Shown here piece after piece: positions 18,115 through 26,492 of a DNA stretch of 64,000 nt. This DNA comes from Gemmatimonadaceae bacterium. Lineage in GTDB: Bacteria > Gemmatimonadota > Gemmatimonadetes > Gemmatimonadales > Gemmatimonadaceae. Below the pieces are notes generated by a model. That model was not told where the DNA came from, ran no database searches, and was given only the letters and a program-made list of their open reading frames with translations. Position 1 is the stretch's first letter; each line of letters starts with the position of its first letter. The stretch is from NCBI GenBank assembly GCA_016720905.1, contig JADKJT010000005.1, positions 186,001-250,000 of the forward strand. Reading direction: 5' to 3'. The position numbers and the translations under genes are program-made.

Positions 18115-18678
18115 GTGAGTCCGGTCGCCTCCAAAATCGCCGAGGCGCGGCGGGGCGAGCGCGCCGCCCCTTGGCCGGACATCGCACGCGACATGGTGCC
18201 CGTCGTGGGTCCTGCCTCTGTCGGAACTGCCTGCCGATGGCAGAAACCGGATCGTGCCACGCGTACGGATCCGGCGTGCGCCGAGAGTTACGCCGAAGTA
18301 GGCTGTCGCCTGCTGCATGCTGCGCGAGCCATCACCGAACAGGGCGACGCCTGCCACGCCAGCACCCTCGCGATCCTCGCGATCCTCGCGGTCCATAGTG
18401 TGATCGCCTATGCCGACGTCGTCGCCATACACAACGGCGGAAAACGATCCACGTCTGCCGTTCACGCCGTCGCACTCGCACTCCTGTGCGACGAACTGGG
18501 CAATCGTTTGTCCGACAAAATCGCCAAGGAGATCCAACGCGTGATTGCCGAGAAGGACAAGTTCAAATACCACGGCTATGTCGCGTTCAGCGAAGCCCGT
18601 GCGCTACCTGATTGCGCCGAACGAATTGGTGCATGGTGCGAGGAGTGGCTGACCGTGACGCCCCGGTTGTGCTCCTGA
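18115..18678 (+). CDS. HEPN-like helical protein, start uncertain
   Basis: The C-terminal 130 residues are coherent and helical: an Ala/His-rich helix pair (LHAARAITEQGDACHASTLA, VHSVIAYADVVAIHNGG), then DELGNRLSDKIAKEIQRVI and EKDKFKYHGYVAFSEARAL. This looks like a HEPN-type fold. The upstream part (to about 18270) is rich in Arg/Pro and looks non-coding, so the true start is unclear and may be lost. A near-perfect 9-bp repeat (gcgatcctc twice) inside the helix gives ILAILA and may be a small slippage expansion. No toxin partner is evident. Low confidence in family. Confidence 0.4.
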   Translation: MSPVASKIAEARRGERAAPWPDIARDMVPVVGPASVGTACRWQKPDRATRTDPACAESYAEVGCRLLHAARAITEQGDACHASTLAILAILAVHSVIAYADVVAIHNGGKRSTSAVHAVALALLCDELGNRLSDKIAKEIQRVIAEKDKFKYHGYVAFSEARALPDCAERIGAWCEEWLTVTPRLCS

Positions 18679-18711
18679 GGTGGAACGGGCACCCATCAGT
18701 GGATCACCCCG

Positions 18712-18777
18712 CTCTGCATCCCCACCGGCAGCGATCCTGCCAGTTCGCCCGACGACACGCTGTGCTTTTGCGCTCAA
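18712..18777 (+). repeat. Diverged 66-bp copy of an internal segment of the GH9 gene
   Basis: Bases 18712-18777 match 12241-12306 inside the GH9 gene in the same orientation with only about six differences and no gap. The flanks do not match. This is a partial gene copy stranded in non-coding DNA. Confidence 0.75.
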
Positions 18778-19172
18778 TAGTGGCGGTTTGCACGGATAGG
18801 TGTGTTCAGCATGCGCGTGGTGAAGGAACGCCGGACCTCAAAACGCCCGACGCTTCCATGCGTCGCTGTTGTTTCGGTTGGCGTCGGATCATCAGTCCCG
18901 CAGGTGCCTCGCGCACGAACAAGTCGAATATTTCCGACAGACCTCCCGAAATTCCTATTCGAACGGCGAGTGAGGCAGGTTCCCCGTACGGTCGCTCGGA
19001 GCGGAACGTCTCGAATCAGAGGAGTGCAGAGCGGCGAGCGCAACAGATTACGATGAACAATCTTGTGCTTGCGTATTGCTTGGGGGGGGGGGTAAGATGT
19101 GGGAGGACATGCGATGACGCGTGGTCGAATCGTTGACAGTGGAGGTATTGCTCGGTAGCTCCGACCATTCCG
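18778..19172. other. Intergenic stretch without recognisable gene
   Basis: No open frame here has a convincing start, codon use or family match. It holds an 11-G homopolymer at 19082-19092 and lies between the GH9 fragment and the orphan HTH gene. By eye it is less GC-rich than the flanking operons. Confidence 0.5.
19082..19092 (+). repeat. G11 homopolymer tract
   Basis: Eleven consecutive G residues lie about 80 bp upstream of the HTH gene at 19173. Long G tracts are prone to length change. This one is outside any gene, so an effect could only be on transcription. Confidence 0.8.
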
Positions 19173-19622
19173 GTGACGCCAATGCACGATCACGAAGTCG
19201 CGCGAGCGCGTGATGATTGCAACGCAGTTCTTGCGGTAGTGGCTCCGTTGTGTACGCTATGGTGCAGCGACTTGAATCCTCGATTCGGAGCGTCTCGAGC
19301 GTCGCGGGCGCTCGGGTTCTCCTCTGCCCTCACCCTCCACGAATGGCTACGCGAGCGTGGCCTCCCACCGTACCAAGTGCTGCGCGATTGGTACTTCGTG
19401 GTGCGGCTGTTGGAAGTCGCGCCAGCGGCAACGCTGAGTCAATGGTCATGGAAGCACGGTCGCGAACCCGCGACCTACTACCGGTTCGTCAAGCGTGTCA
19501 CCGGTCTAAGGTGGAGCGCCCTGAACGCGCTTGGCGTAGAGCACTTGCGAAGGCACGCGTTGGAGCACTGGAAACCTTACGAACGCCATACTGACGCAAT
19601 TCTAGAACGGTCATCGACATGA
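19173..19622 (+). CDS. Orphan helix-turn-helix protein (AraC-like fold)
   Basis: 149 residues; a start at the second Met (19182) is also possible. Two HTH-like units can be seen: SRALGFSSALTLHEWLRERG (about 43-65) and LSQWSWKHGREPATYYRFVK (about 88-108) followed by RVTGLRWSAL. The latter spacing resembles the recognition helix and FRRxxGxSP tail of AraC regulators. No ligand domain is present. It is followed by an inverted repeat at 19676-19695 and the small secreted peptide gene, so it could regulate them. Codon use and base composition look less GC-rich than the rest of the window. Confidence 0.5.
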   Translation: MTPMHDHEVARARDDCNAVLAVVAPLCTLWCSDLNPRFGASRASRALGFSSALTLHEWLRERGLPPYQVLRDWYFVVRLLEVAPAATLSQWSWKHGREPATYYRFVKRVTGLRWSALNALGVEHLRRHALEHWKPYERHTDAILERSST

Positions 19623-19675
19623 CGCGCAGGCGCCGATCCTTCAATGCGCGTTCGCCGTTCGCCACGTTCGAACCG

Positions 19676-19695
19676 TATGACAAAATAAAGTCATA
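19676..19695. promoter_or_regulatory. Perfect inverted repeat, candidate operator
   Basis: TATGAC (19676-19681) and GTCATA (19690-19695) flank an A/T-only 8-bp spacer. The site lies 54 bp after the HTH gene and about 100 bp before the secreted-peptide start. A regulator site is plausible. The U-poor right side argues against a terminator. Confidence 0.4.
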
Positions 19696-19797
19696 GCGCG
19701 AAATGCAACGAGTATGCAGACTACACGCATGATCGCTCGCTCGTCGCCTGCGAACTCAGCGTCAGACTGTCCACGACTCACACCAATGGAGATCTCG

Positions 19798-20016
19798 ATG
19801 ACCAGGAAAACGAAACTGAGCCTGTCATGCCTTGCCCTCGCCGCTACCTTCTCGGCAGGCGAAGCTCGGGCAGAGGACGAAAGTACCTATGGGCAATGTG
19901 TCACGACGTCGTGGGCGGCGTATTTTCAGTGCCGCGATTGGAATCACACAGTGGAGGAGTGCACGACCATGGTGAATATCATGCTGGATTTGTGTGCGGT
20001 CCAGTTCCCGCACTAG
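19798..20016 (+). CDS. Small secreted Cys-containing peptide, unknown family
   Basis: 72 residues from ATG 19798, with GGAG six bases upstream (19788-19791). A clear Sec signal (MTRKTKLSLSCLALAATFSA, cleavage near ARA) leaves a mature peptide of roughly 45 residues. The mature part is acidic and has four Cys (YGQC, YFQC, VEEC, LDLC) and several aromatic residues. The Cys spacing is compatible with two disulfides. I recognise no named family. It sits just upstream of a propeller lipoprotein. That recalls the short NVEALA-type peptides that accompany 6-bladed propeller genes in Bacteroidota, but the NVEALA motif itself is absent. Confidence 0.65.
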   Translation: MTRKTKLSLSCLALAATFSAGEARAEDESTYGQCVTTSWAAYFQCRDWNHTVEECTTMVNIMLDLCAVQFPH

Positions 20017-20040
20017 CATCCAGTCTCACCATCACATGAA

Positions 20041-21163
20041 GTGAGCAACGAAGCGTCAATGGTATTCGGCACCATCTGCGCACGTCTTTCCAGGCTGGCC
20101 GCAGCTTTTGTGCTGACGGCATGCATCGATTCGTCGATCGGTTCAGTGCAAACAGTCCGTGCACTTCCGTCAGCGATTTTCAATTTCGACAGTCCTGCCT
20201 TCGAAGAAATCCGGGATGTGGACTGGGTTGCCGACTCGACATTCGTAGTGGTATCGGGCGACGGCACGAAGATCGGTGTCGTTAGTGGTGGCCTGCCGGT
20301 TGCCTTCGTGGGCCGAAATGGGTCTGGTCCCGGGGAGTTTCGCAATATTTCGTCGATACTCGCGTGGGGACCAGACTCATTTATGGCCGTCGATTCCGGG
20401 AATCGACGACTTTTGTTCTGGAATACTCGAGGGAGGTTCTTAGCTGACCTTAGTCTTGCAGACTACCGCTTGTCCTACGGTCCTTTTCGCACAAATGGTG
20501 GCGTCGTACTCAAGGTGTTCCCATCTGGTGCCAAGATCGCGCGGTTGCTGGTAATCAGCGGACCGAGCGAGCAACCGCATGTTCAGCTCGATAGTAACGA
20601 TGGCATTGCCGTGTCGTGTGAGCTCTGCAATACGTCCATAGCCCCCGATGGCTCACTTGCGTTTGCAGACGATCCAATGGTGTATCGAGTGCAACAGGTC
20701 GACGCCCACGGTCGGCCGATCGCGCCGATCGTGCGCGAACACCTCCTGCGCGTCGCTCGTTCACAGTCTGAGATCGACTCCGTCAAAGCTTTTCGCAGAG
20801 CTCACTACGCCAGAATGCGCGCCAGCGGAAATGAGTGACGCCAGTATTCGTGAGCTCCTCGCCTCTGCTCCCGTCGCGACGGTGAAGGCTGTGTTTGTCC
20901 CTGCCGGCATGCACCACGATGACAATGGTGACCTTTGGCTGCAACGCAGTGTTGCGCGAGGAGCACCGGGTGAAGCCGACGTGTACTCACTGGATGGCGT
21001 TCAACGGGGAACGGTGCTCCTCCCACCGGGATTCTCGGTGAGTCGACTGCGAGGGCCGTTCGTTCTCGGCCTTCAAGTAGCTGAGGACGGTGGGACCAGC
21101 ATTGCCCTTACTCACGAAACCGACATTCACGCGTTAGCCGCTCTGCCGGCAATCACACACTAG
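20041..21163 (+). pseudogene. 6-bladed beta-propeller lipoprotein, split by a frameshift
   Basis: The first frame (20041-20838; likely start ATG 20059) has a lipoprotein signal ending FVLTAC and typical blades (FVGRNGSGPGEFRNISSILA; FMAVDSGNRRLLFWNTRGR). It stops at 20838. The second frame (to 21163) continues the same protein: APVATVKAVFVPAGMHHDDN then GDLWLQRSV. This aligns with the AETVPAFSQFLVDRIGRLWV segment of the intact paralogue at 8118-9347. One indel just before 20838 would join them. An ATG at 20831 could in principle restart translation. It is either a recent pseudogene or a sequencing error. Confidence 0.7.
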
Positions 21164-21725
21164 CGACCTTCGCGCTCCTATGAGGGATTCCGCGCCTATG
21201 CACAGCTCGCGTTGGAGACGACGCTGGTGGTCAGATCTCGTGGCCAACCTCGCGCTCTTGGTCAGTTTGAGCCTCTCTCGAGACTGACGCTCCTTCATCA
21301 CGGAAGCACACGAAGACGCAGAACTCGGCCTGCTGCGTCAATACCGCAACAGCAGCGCAGCGACATCGCGCAGTGTACCAACGGCGGGCGGCAGGCCCGC
21401 GCGAGTTCCTGATCAGAACCGGAACGCGTACTGGAGCTTCACCAACAAAGCATTCGACGCAAAGCCCCAGGCTGCACGCCTGGTCGGGTCACTCTGCAGG
21501 CCGCCGCCAATTGGGAGTCCGGTGTCGGGATCGATATCGTGGCGCATGTTGTGGTTGTACACCACGAACAGATCCCCCAACGGCGAGAACGTCCAGCGCA
21601 GACGCGTGTTGGCGCCGAACGTGTCGCTCTGATTGTCGTACTGGGCGTAGCTGTTGAACTGCAGATTGGGCGACACGTTGATGCGGATGCGCGTGCCAAC
21701 AAGATTCTGCGTGAAGGATCCTTCA

Positions 21726-21731
21726 CGCAGC
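21726..21731. repeat. Target-site duplication, left copy (CGCAGC)
   Basis: Identical to 24346-24351 and immediately outside the left end of the IS21-family element. Keeping one copy restores the interrupted frame. Confidence 0.85.
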
Positions 21732-21809
21732 CCCCGGTGGCCACCTCAAATTCCCCCAGCTGTGGCCGGGTCAAACTCCCCCACCTGACGTGCGCGGGAC
21801 ATGGTGAGG

Positions 21810-22577
21810 CTACGGTCCCTTCGTCTGCTTCGCAAGACGCGCGGCGGCTTCTTTGAGACGCCAGCTCTTGCCCTCGAATTTGAGCAGATGGCCGTGATGC
21901 AGCAGGCGGTCGAGGAGCGGCGTCACGACGACCGTATCGCCGAGTAAGCGCGCCCAGTCTTCAAACGGGCGGTTCGAGGTGACCAGCGTCGACGCCCTTT
22001 CGTAACGGCTCATCAGCACGTCGGCGAGTTCGTCACCGGCGTGCGCGGGGAGTTTGCGCAGGAAGAGATCATCGATCAGCAAGAGGTCGACCGCCTTCAG
22101 TTGCTGGCGATACGCGCGGAGTTTCCCCAGCTCGCGCGCTTCGGCGAGATCTTCGATGAGCTGATGCGCTTCGCGATACAGCACTTTGTAGCCCCGTTGC
22201 ACGGCGAGTAACGCGAGCGCTTTGGCGCAGTGACTCTTGCCGGTACCGGGTGGACCAATCAGGAGCAAATCCTCTTTCGCATCGAGAAATTGCAGCGTGC
22301 CGAGCGCGAGCACATCGCGTTTCGGCAGCCGCGTGTTGTACGTCCAGTCAAAGTCCTTCAAGTCTTTGCGCTCGTGCAGCCCGGAGAGCGTGAAGCGCCG
22401 TTCGAGCAGCCGCGAGCGTCGCCGATCGAGCTCGTCTTGCACGAGCCACGAAAACGCTTCGAGAAAATCCATCTCGTGCGCCGCGACCTGCAGCGCGCGC
22501 GCCTGCATCGTCGCACTCATGCCCGACAAGCGAAGCGCGCGCAGGGCTTGTTCAAGTTCGGTGATGGACATGGTCAT
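21810..22577 (-). CDS. istB: IstB-like ATPase of the IS21-family element
   Basis: 255 residues from ATG 22577, overlapping the istA stop by 4 bp (ATGA). A second ATG at 22571 is also possible. It has an N-terminal helical region (ELEQALRALRLSGMSATMQA), Walker A GPPGTGKSHCAKAL, Walker B LLLIDDLFLR, and the sensor-like TLVTSNRPFEDW. IstB is the AAA+ helper that selects the target and activates the IstA transposase. The longer open frame upstream lies within istA and is not the start. Confidence 0.93.
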   Translation of the reverse strand: MTMSITELEQALRALRLSGMSATMQARALQVAAHEMDFLEAFSWLVQDELDRRRSRLLERRFTLSGLHERKDLKDFDWTYNTRLPKRDVLALGTLQFLDAKEDLLLIGPPGTGKSHCAKALALLAVQRGYKVLYREAHQLIEDLAEARELGKLRAYRQQLKAVDLLLIDDLFLRKLPAHAGDELADVLMSRYERASTLVTSNRPFEDWARLLGDTVVVTPLLDRLLHHGHLLKFEGKSWRLKEAAARLAKQTKGP

Positions 22578-24262
22578 ACGGACACGCCCGCGTCGAGCGT
22601 CGACGCCTCGTCGGTCGCGTGTTGCTCCCAAAACGTTTGGTATTCGGTCAGCGCCCGGATACCTGGTCCCGCTTGCGTGAGCGGTGGCGCGATGACTGTG
22701 GCCGCCTGGGCTGCCTCGGCGCGTCGCACGAGCGCCGTCTTGATCGCGGCGTACGACACGCAGTCGGCCGCGAGCAAGCGCGCACAGACCGCTTCGATGT
22801 CGGCGCACGCATACGTGCGCGGCAAACTCGCGAGGCCATAGAGCGCCCGCTGTCCCGGTCGGCCGAGGCGCGCGAAGAGCACCTGCGCGAGCGCCGCCGT
22901 CTGTGGGCCGATCTGCGCGGCGCGCGCCAAGATGCGCGCCGTGTGCCGTGACGGATTGAAGAGGCGATCCGATTCGGCCATCACGAAGGCCCCTTTGCGG
23001 AGCGCCTTCTGATGGCGGCGTAGCACCGCCCCCGTGCGATCCAGAATCTCAATCGCATGCGCATACACGCGGACCGTGACCACGCTCGCGAGGGCCGCTT
23101 CGCCGGCCGCGTAGTACGCACCCTCGATCTGCACGAGGCCCGCATCATCGACCGTCCGCACACCCTGCATGAAGGCGCGAAAGCCCTCAAGCGGCAGCGG
23201 CAGCAAGTGCGGCTGTTCCTCCCGATAGAGTTCCAGCACTTGGCGCTTCTTGCGCCCATGAATGCGCGGGGACGCCCAGCGCTCTTCCCACTGCGCGAGC
23301 CAGGCGTTCTGCGCCTCCAGCGATTCGAAGGTGCGCCCCTTCAAGGCCGTGCCCTGCGTGTGTTGAATCGCCGACTCGACGGTCCCTTTCCGATTGGGAT
23401 CGCGCACACGACATGGATCGGCGACGACGCCATAGTGCGCGAGCATCGCGGCATACACCGGATTGAGACCCGGCTCATACAGGTCGGGCTGCACCACGCC
23501 TTCTTTCAGGTTGTCGAGCACCATGTATCGGCAGCAGCCCCCGAAGGCGCGGAAGGCCTCTTCATGCAGCTGCGCCCAGACCAGCTGCGACGTCTTCCAC
23601 ACCACCTTCCGAAAGCTCTTGCCCGAATACTTGAGCGTCATGACGAACAGGATCGGTCGCTGATATTTGCCCGACGCCGTGCGCGTCGGCGCGCCCAGAC
23701 CGTAGTCGACCTGCGCTTCTTCGCCCGGCAAGAACTCCAGCACATCGAAGCGCTCCGGCGCCCGCGCCTTGAGCGTCGCGACGAAGCGTTTGACGGAGTT
23801 GTACTGGTGCGTGAAGCCGTGCTGGTCGACCAGATCCTGAAACACGCTCACCGCGTTGCGACCGAGGGCGACTTGCGATTCAATCCACGCGCGATGCGGC
23901 TCGCAGGCCGAGGTCGCGAGGCCCGTCACGACACGGAGCGGCACCACAGGCTGCACGAGCGCGGACGCCATGATCCCGTCGTGTCCCGGTGGCCAGGGTG
24001 GGGGCATTTCGCCGTCGATCACGCCGCCATCCGTCGTCGAGCCGGTGGCCACCCTGGGGGCATTTGCCTCACGGGCCTTGGCCGCTCGGGCGTACCGCCG
24101 AATCGTTTTCCGATCCACGCCCGTGCGTTGGGCGATCTCATGCTGCGACGCGCCACGCGCCAGTAGCGTGGTGATGGTAATTCGTAAATGAGCCTTCAAG
24201 ACGTTCACTCCTGCCTCCCTCACCGCGGTGAGAGAGGTAGCGTAACGTCCCGCGGGTGGCAC
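22574..24262 (-). CDS. istA: IstA-like DDE transposase of the IS21-family element
   Basis: Up to 562 residues. The true start may be an internal GTG/ATG closer to VNVLKAHLRITI. An N-terminal HTH (ASQHEIAQRTGVDRKTIRRY) is followed by an RNase H-like integrase core with the DDE triad: Asp in EEAQVDYGLG, Asp in YMVLDNLKEGV, Glu in NRKGTVESAIQ. It catalyses cut-and-paste or circle-mediated transposition with IstB. The reading frame has no interruption. Confidence 0.93.
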   Translation of the reverse strand: MPPAGRYATSLTAVREAGVNVLKAHLRITITTLLARGASQHEIAQRTGVDRKTIRRYARAAKAREANAPRVATGSTTDGGVIDGEMPPPWPPGHDGIMASALVQPVVPLRVVTGLATSACEPHRAWIESQVALGRNAVSVFQDLVDQHGFTHQYNSVKRFVATLKARAPERFDVLEFLPGEEAQVDYGLGAPTRTASGKYQRPILFVMTLKYSGKSFRKVVWKTSQLVWAQLHEEAFRAFGGCCRYMVLDNLKEGVVQPDLYEPGLNPVYAAMLAHYGVVADPCRVRDPNRKGTVESAIQHTQGTALKGRTFESLEAQNAWLAQWEERWASPRIHGRKKRQVLELYREEQPHLLPLPLEGFRAFMQGVRTVDDAGLVQIEGAYYAAGEAALASVVTVRVYAHAIEILDRTGAVLRRHQKALRKGAFVMAESDRLFNPSRHTARILARAAQIGPQTAALAQVLFARLGRPGQRALYGLASLPRTYACADIEAVCARLLAADCVSYAAIKTALVRRAEAAQAATVIAPPLTQAGPGIRALTEYQTFWEQHATDEASTLDAGVSV

Positions 24263-24345
24263 CCCGAATTAGATGCTCACACCCTCACGCCAGCTGGGGG
24301 AGTTTGGGGTGGCCACAGGTGGGGGATTTTGGGTGGCCGCCGGGG

Positions 24346-24351
24346 CGCAGC
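24346..24351. repeat. Target-site duplication, right copy (CGCAGC)
   Basis: Identical to 21726-21731 and directly outside the right end of the IS21-family element. Confidence 0.85.
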
Positions 24352-26492
24352 TGACCCACGTTGCGCGTCGCATTGAGTTCGAGATTGAACAGCGACGACG
24401 GCTTCCAGGCGCTCGTGAGAATGATCTCGTTCAACGTGCCGGTGTAGAACGAGCCAAACCACCAGGTCGCCTGACCGCTCAATCGACGTTTTTGCGCAAA
24501 CCCGCCTTCCAGGCGATACCGCATCCAGTGGTAGGCGCCCGCCGGAATCGTTACGCCCGGAGCGATGGTGAATGGCGCGACCAGTCGCTCACCGGTGGGA
24601 TTGGCATTGATCTCGAATCGGTCGCCGCTCTCAAGGCGCCAGTTCACCGGCGCCATGAAGATGCGATAGCTCTCCCACGTACCGCTCAAGTCGGTCACGA
24701 TGCGTGGTTGGAACTCATGCACCATTTGCCGTACGCGCAGCCCGGCCACTCGCTCGCGTGGCCGCGGCAGATAGTTGCTGGTGATTTCAATGATCTGTAC
24801 CGCGCGGCGCGGGACGAACCCCAGTGACGGGTCGAAGCCGTCGCCGATGCGCTTGAACGTGGCGGAAAGGTTCCACAAGTCATTGGGATACGCGATGCGA
24901 GCGCCCCACGCGGTCTTATCGCCGGTGAGTCCGGCACGATCCGTCTGCACGCCCCATGCGCCCAACAGCAGGTTCTTGTTCACGCGGAAGCGTGACGTCT
25001 GGAAGTTCGCATCAACCCCGGCCATCCAGCTATCCGTTCGACCAATAGGGTCACCCGCCGATCCGATCATGCCGACGCTGGACTCGCGACCCAGATTCTG
25101 TTTGTAGCGCATCACGCCGAGCGTGTTGGCCGTCGATACCAACGAGGTGCCCGCTGGCGCGGCAATCTCGCGGGTGCGTACGCCGAGGCCGCCGAAGTTC
25201 GCGCCACCCTCCCGGCCGGTGATCTTCGCGCCCACACGAATGGGAACTTCGTCGCCATTCAGCAAACCGATCCGGCGGCTGAAAAACGGACGGACGTCGT
25301 CGCCGAGCCCGAGGCCGAAATCAAAGATGTCGCTGCCCTGCAGAAAAAACGTGCGCTTCTCCGGGAAGACGATGGGAAAGCGCGTGAGGTTGGTGCGACG
25401 CGTGTCGACCTCCGTCTCGGCGAAATCCGTGTTGACCGTGAGTGCCGCCAACGTGCTGGCGCCCAACGTTTGCGTGGCATCGAGGCTGAAATCATGTGCA
25501 TCGCTGCGCGTCGCGCCGGGCGCCGGTACGCTGGATGAGCCGGTCTCGGCGGGGCGCACGCTCAGGCCAATACCCAGTGCAAACGGGGGCAAGTCGGTCA
25601 ACCGTCCGGCGCGAAATGTCTGCGTGATCTTGAAGTCGCGCACGGGGCTGGCCCAGCGGTCATTCTCCAGCAGGCGCTGCACGCGACGCTGGATATTGAA
25701 TCCCCACGTGCTCAGGCCGCGCGCAAACTGCAGGCTGCGAACGGGAATCACGATTTCCGCCGACCACCCGGTGGACGTACGGACGGTAGCGGCATCCCAC
25801 ACCGCATCCCAGTTGGCGTTCTCCACGTCGCCCTGTCCAGAAATGAGCGCATCGTAGCGCGCGCCGTTCGGGTTCACCGCAAACACGTAGCCGGACCGGC
25901 CATCGAGATACGTGTCGAGCACGATCTTGATGTGATCCTCGTTCGTGAGCGCGTTGTCGCGCTCGCGGGCAAAACTCACAATGCGGCCGGGATCGGGATC
26001 GTCAGCGCGCACACCGATCACGATCCGACCGGCGTCGGCCAGGATACGAACCACGGTCCGACCAGCGGGCACTTGGCCCGCCACCGGTTCAACTTCGGTG
26101 AGTGACCCGATGGAGTCCGCGGTCGCCCACATGGCTTCGTCCATGCGACCATCCAGGCGAAGTCCGCTCAACAACGGCGCGACGCGAAGCGCGGGAACCG
26201 TCGCCGGTGTGGGCATGCCAGTGGAGACGACGGTCCGTTTGGCTGAATCGACCTGCGCCCCTAGCGCTCTTCCCAACGGGAGCAGCCAAATCAGTCCAAT
26301 TCCGACGATCTGAGACAACCAGAACATTCGGGTGACGAAGGATGAGGCGGGTGCCGAGACTGGCTTCACGGTGGGCGATTTTGGGGACGACAAGCGGAGC
26401 GAGCGATATACTTAACCCCGTCGCTCGACTGTTCACCACTGCGGGACGTGGCTGCCCGGCATCCCGTTTCCTCCACCGTCAAATAGCGCCCG

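Larger units (their letters stand above)
21732..24345 (-). mobile_element. IS21-family insertion sequence, complete (2614 bp)
   Basis: The ends are inverted repeats. The left end begins CCCCGGTGGCCACC and the right end, read inward, begins CCCCGGCGGCCACC. Each end also carries a second internal GTGGCC copy followed by AAACTCCCCCA-type sequence, which fits the multiple terminal repeats of IS21. It contains istA and istB in the usual overlapping order and is flanked by a 6-bp target duplication, CGCAGC. Both genes look intact, so the element may be active. Confidence 0.92.
21413..26327 (-). pseudogene. DUF5916 outer-membrane protein gene interrupted by IS21-family element
   Basis: The 5' part (26327-24346) encodes a signal peptide (MFWLSQIVGIGLIWLLPLGR), a CBM9-like sugar-binding domain (about 40-230) and most of a DUF5916 beta-barrel domain. 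The 3' part (21731-21413) encodes the last barrel strands, from REGSFTQNLVGTRIRINVSP to the terminal LQYAFRF. Removing 21732-24345 plus one copy of the CGCAGC duplication joins them in frame as RNVGQLREGSFTQNL. So the gene was intact before the insertion. DUF5916 proteins are secreted or outer-membrane proteins often near peptidases or TonB systems. The frame extends to 26393, but the signal peptide sets the start. The gene is divergent from the S9 peptidase at 26493. Confidence 0.9.

Noticed and set aside
16910..18187. 425-codon minus-strand open frame
   Set aside because: It is an antisense shadow of the RCC1 repeats.
23057..24166. 369-codon plus-strand open frame opposite istA
   Set aside because: It is Arg/His/Leu-rich with no family resemblance and is fully antisense to a well-supported transposase, a usual artefact of high-GC DNA.
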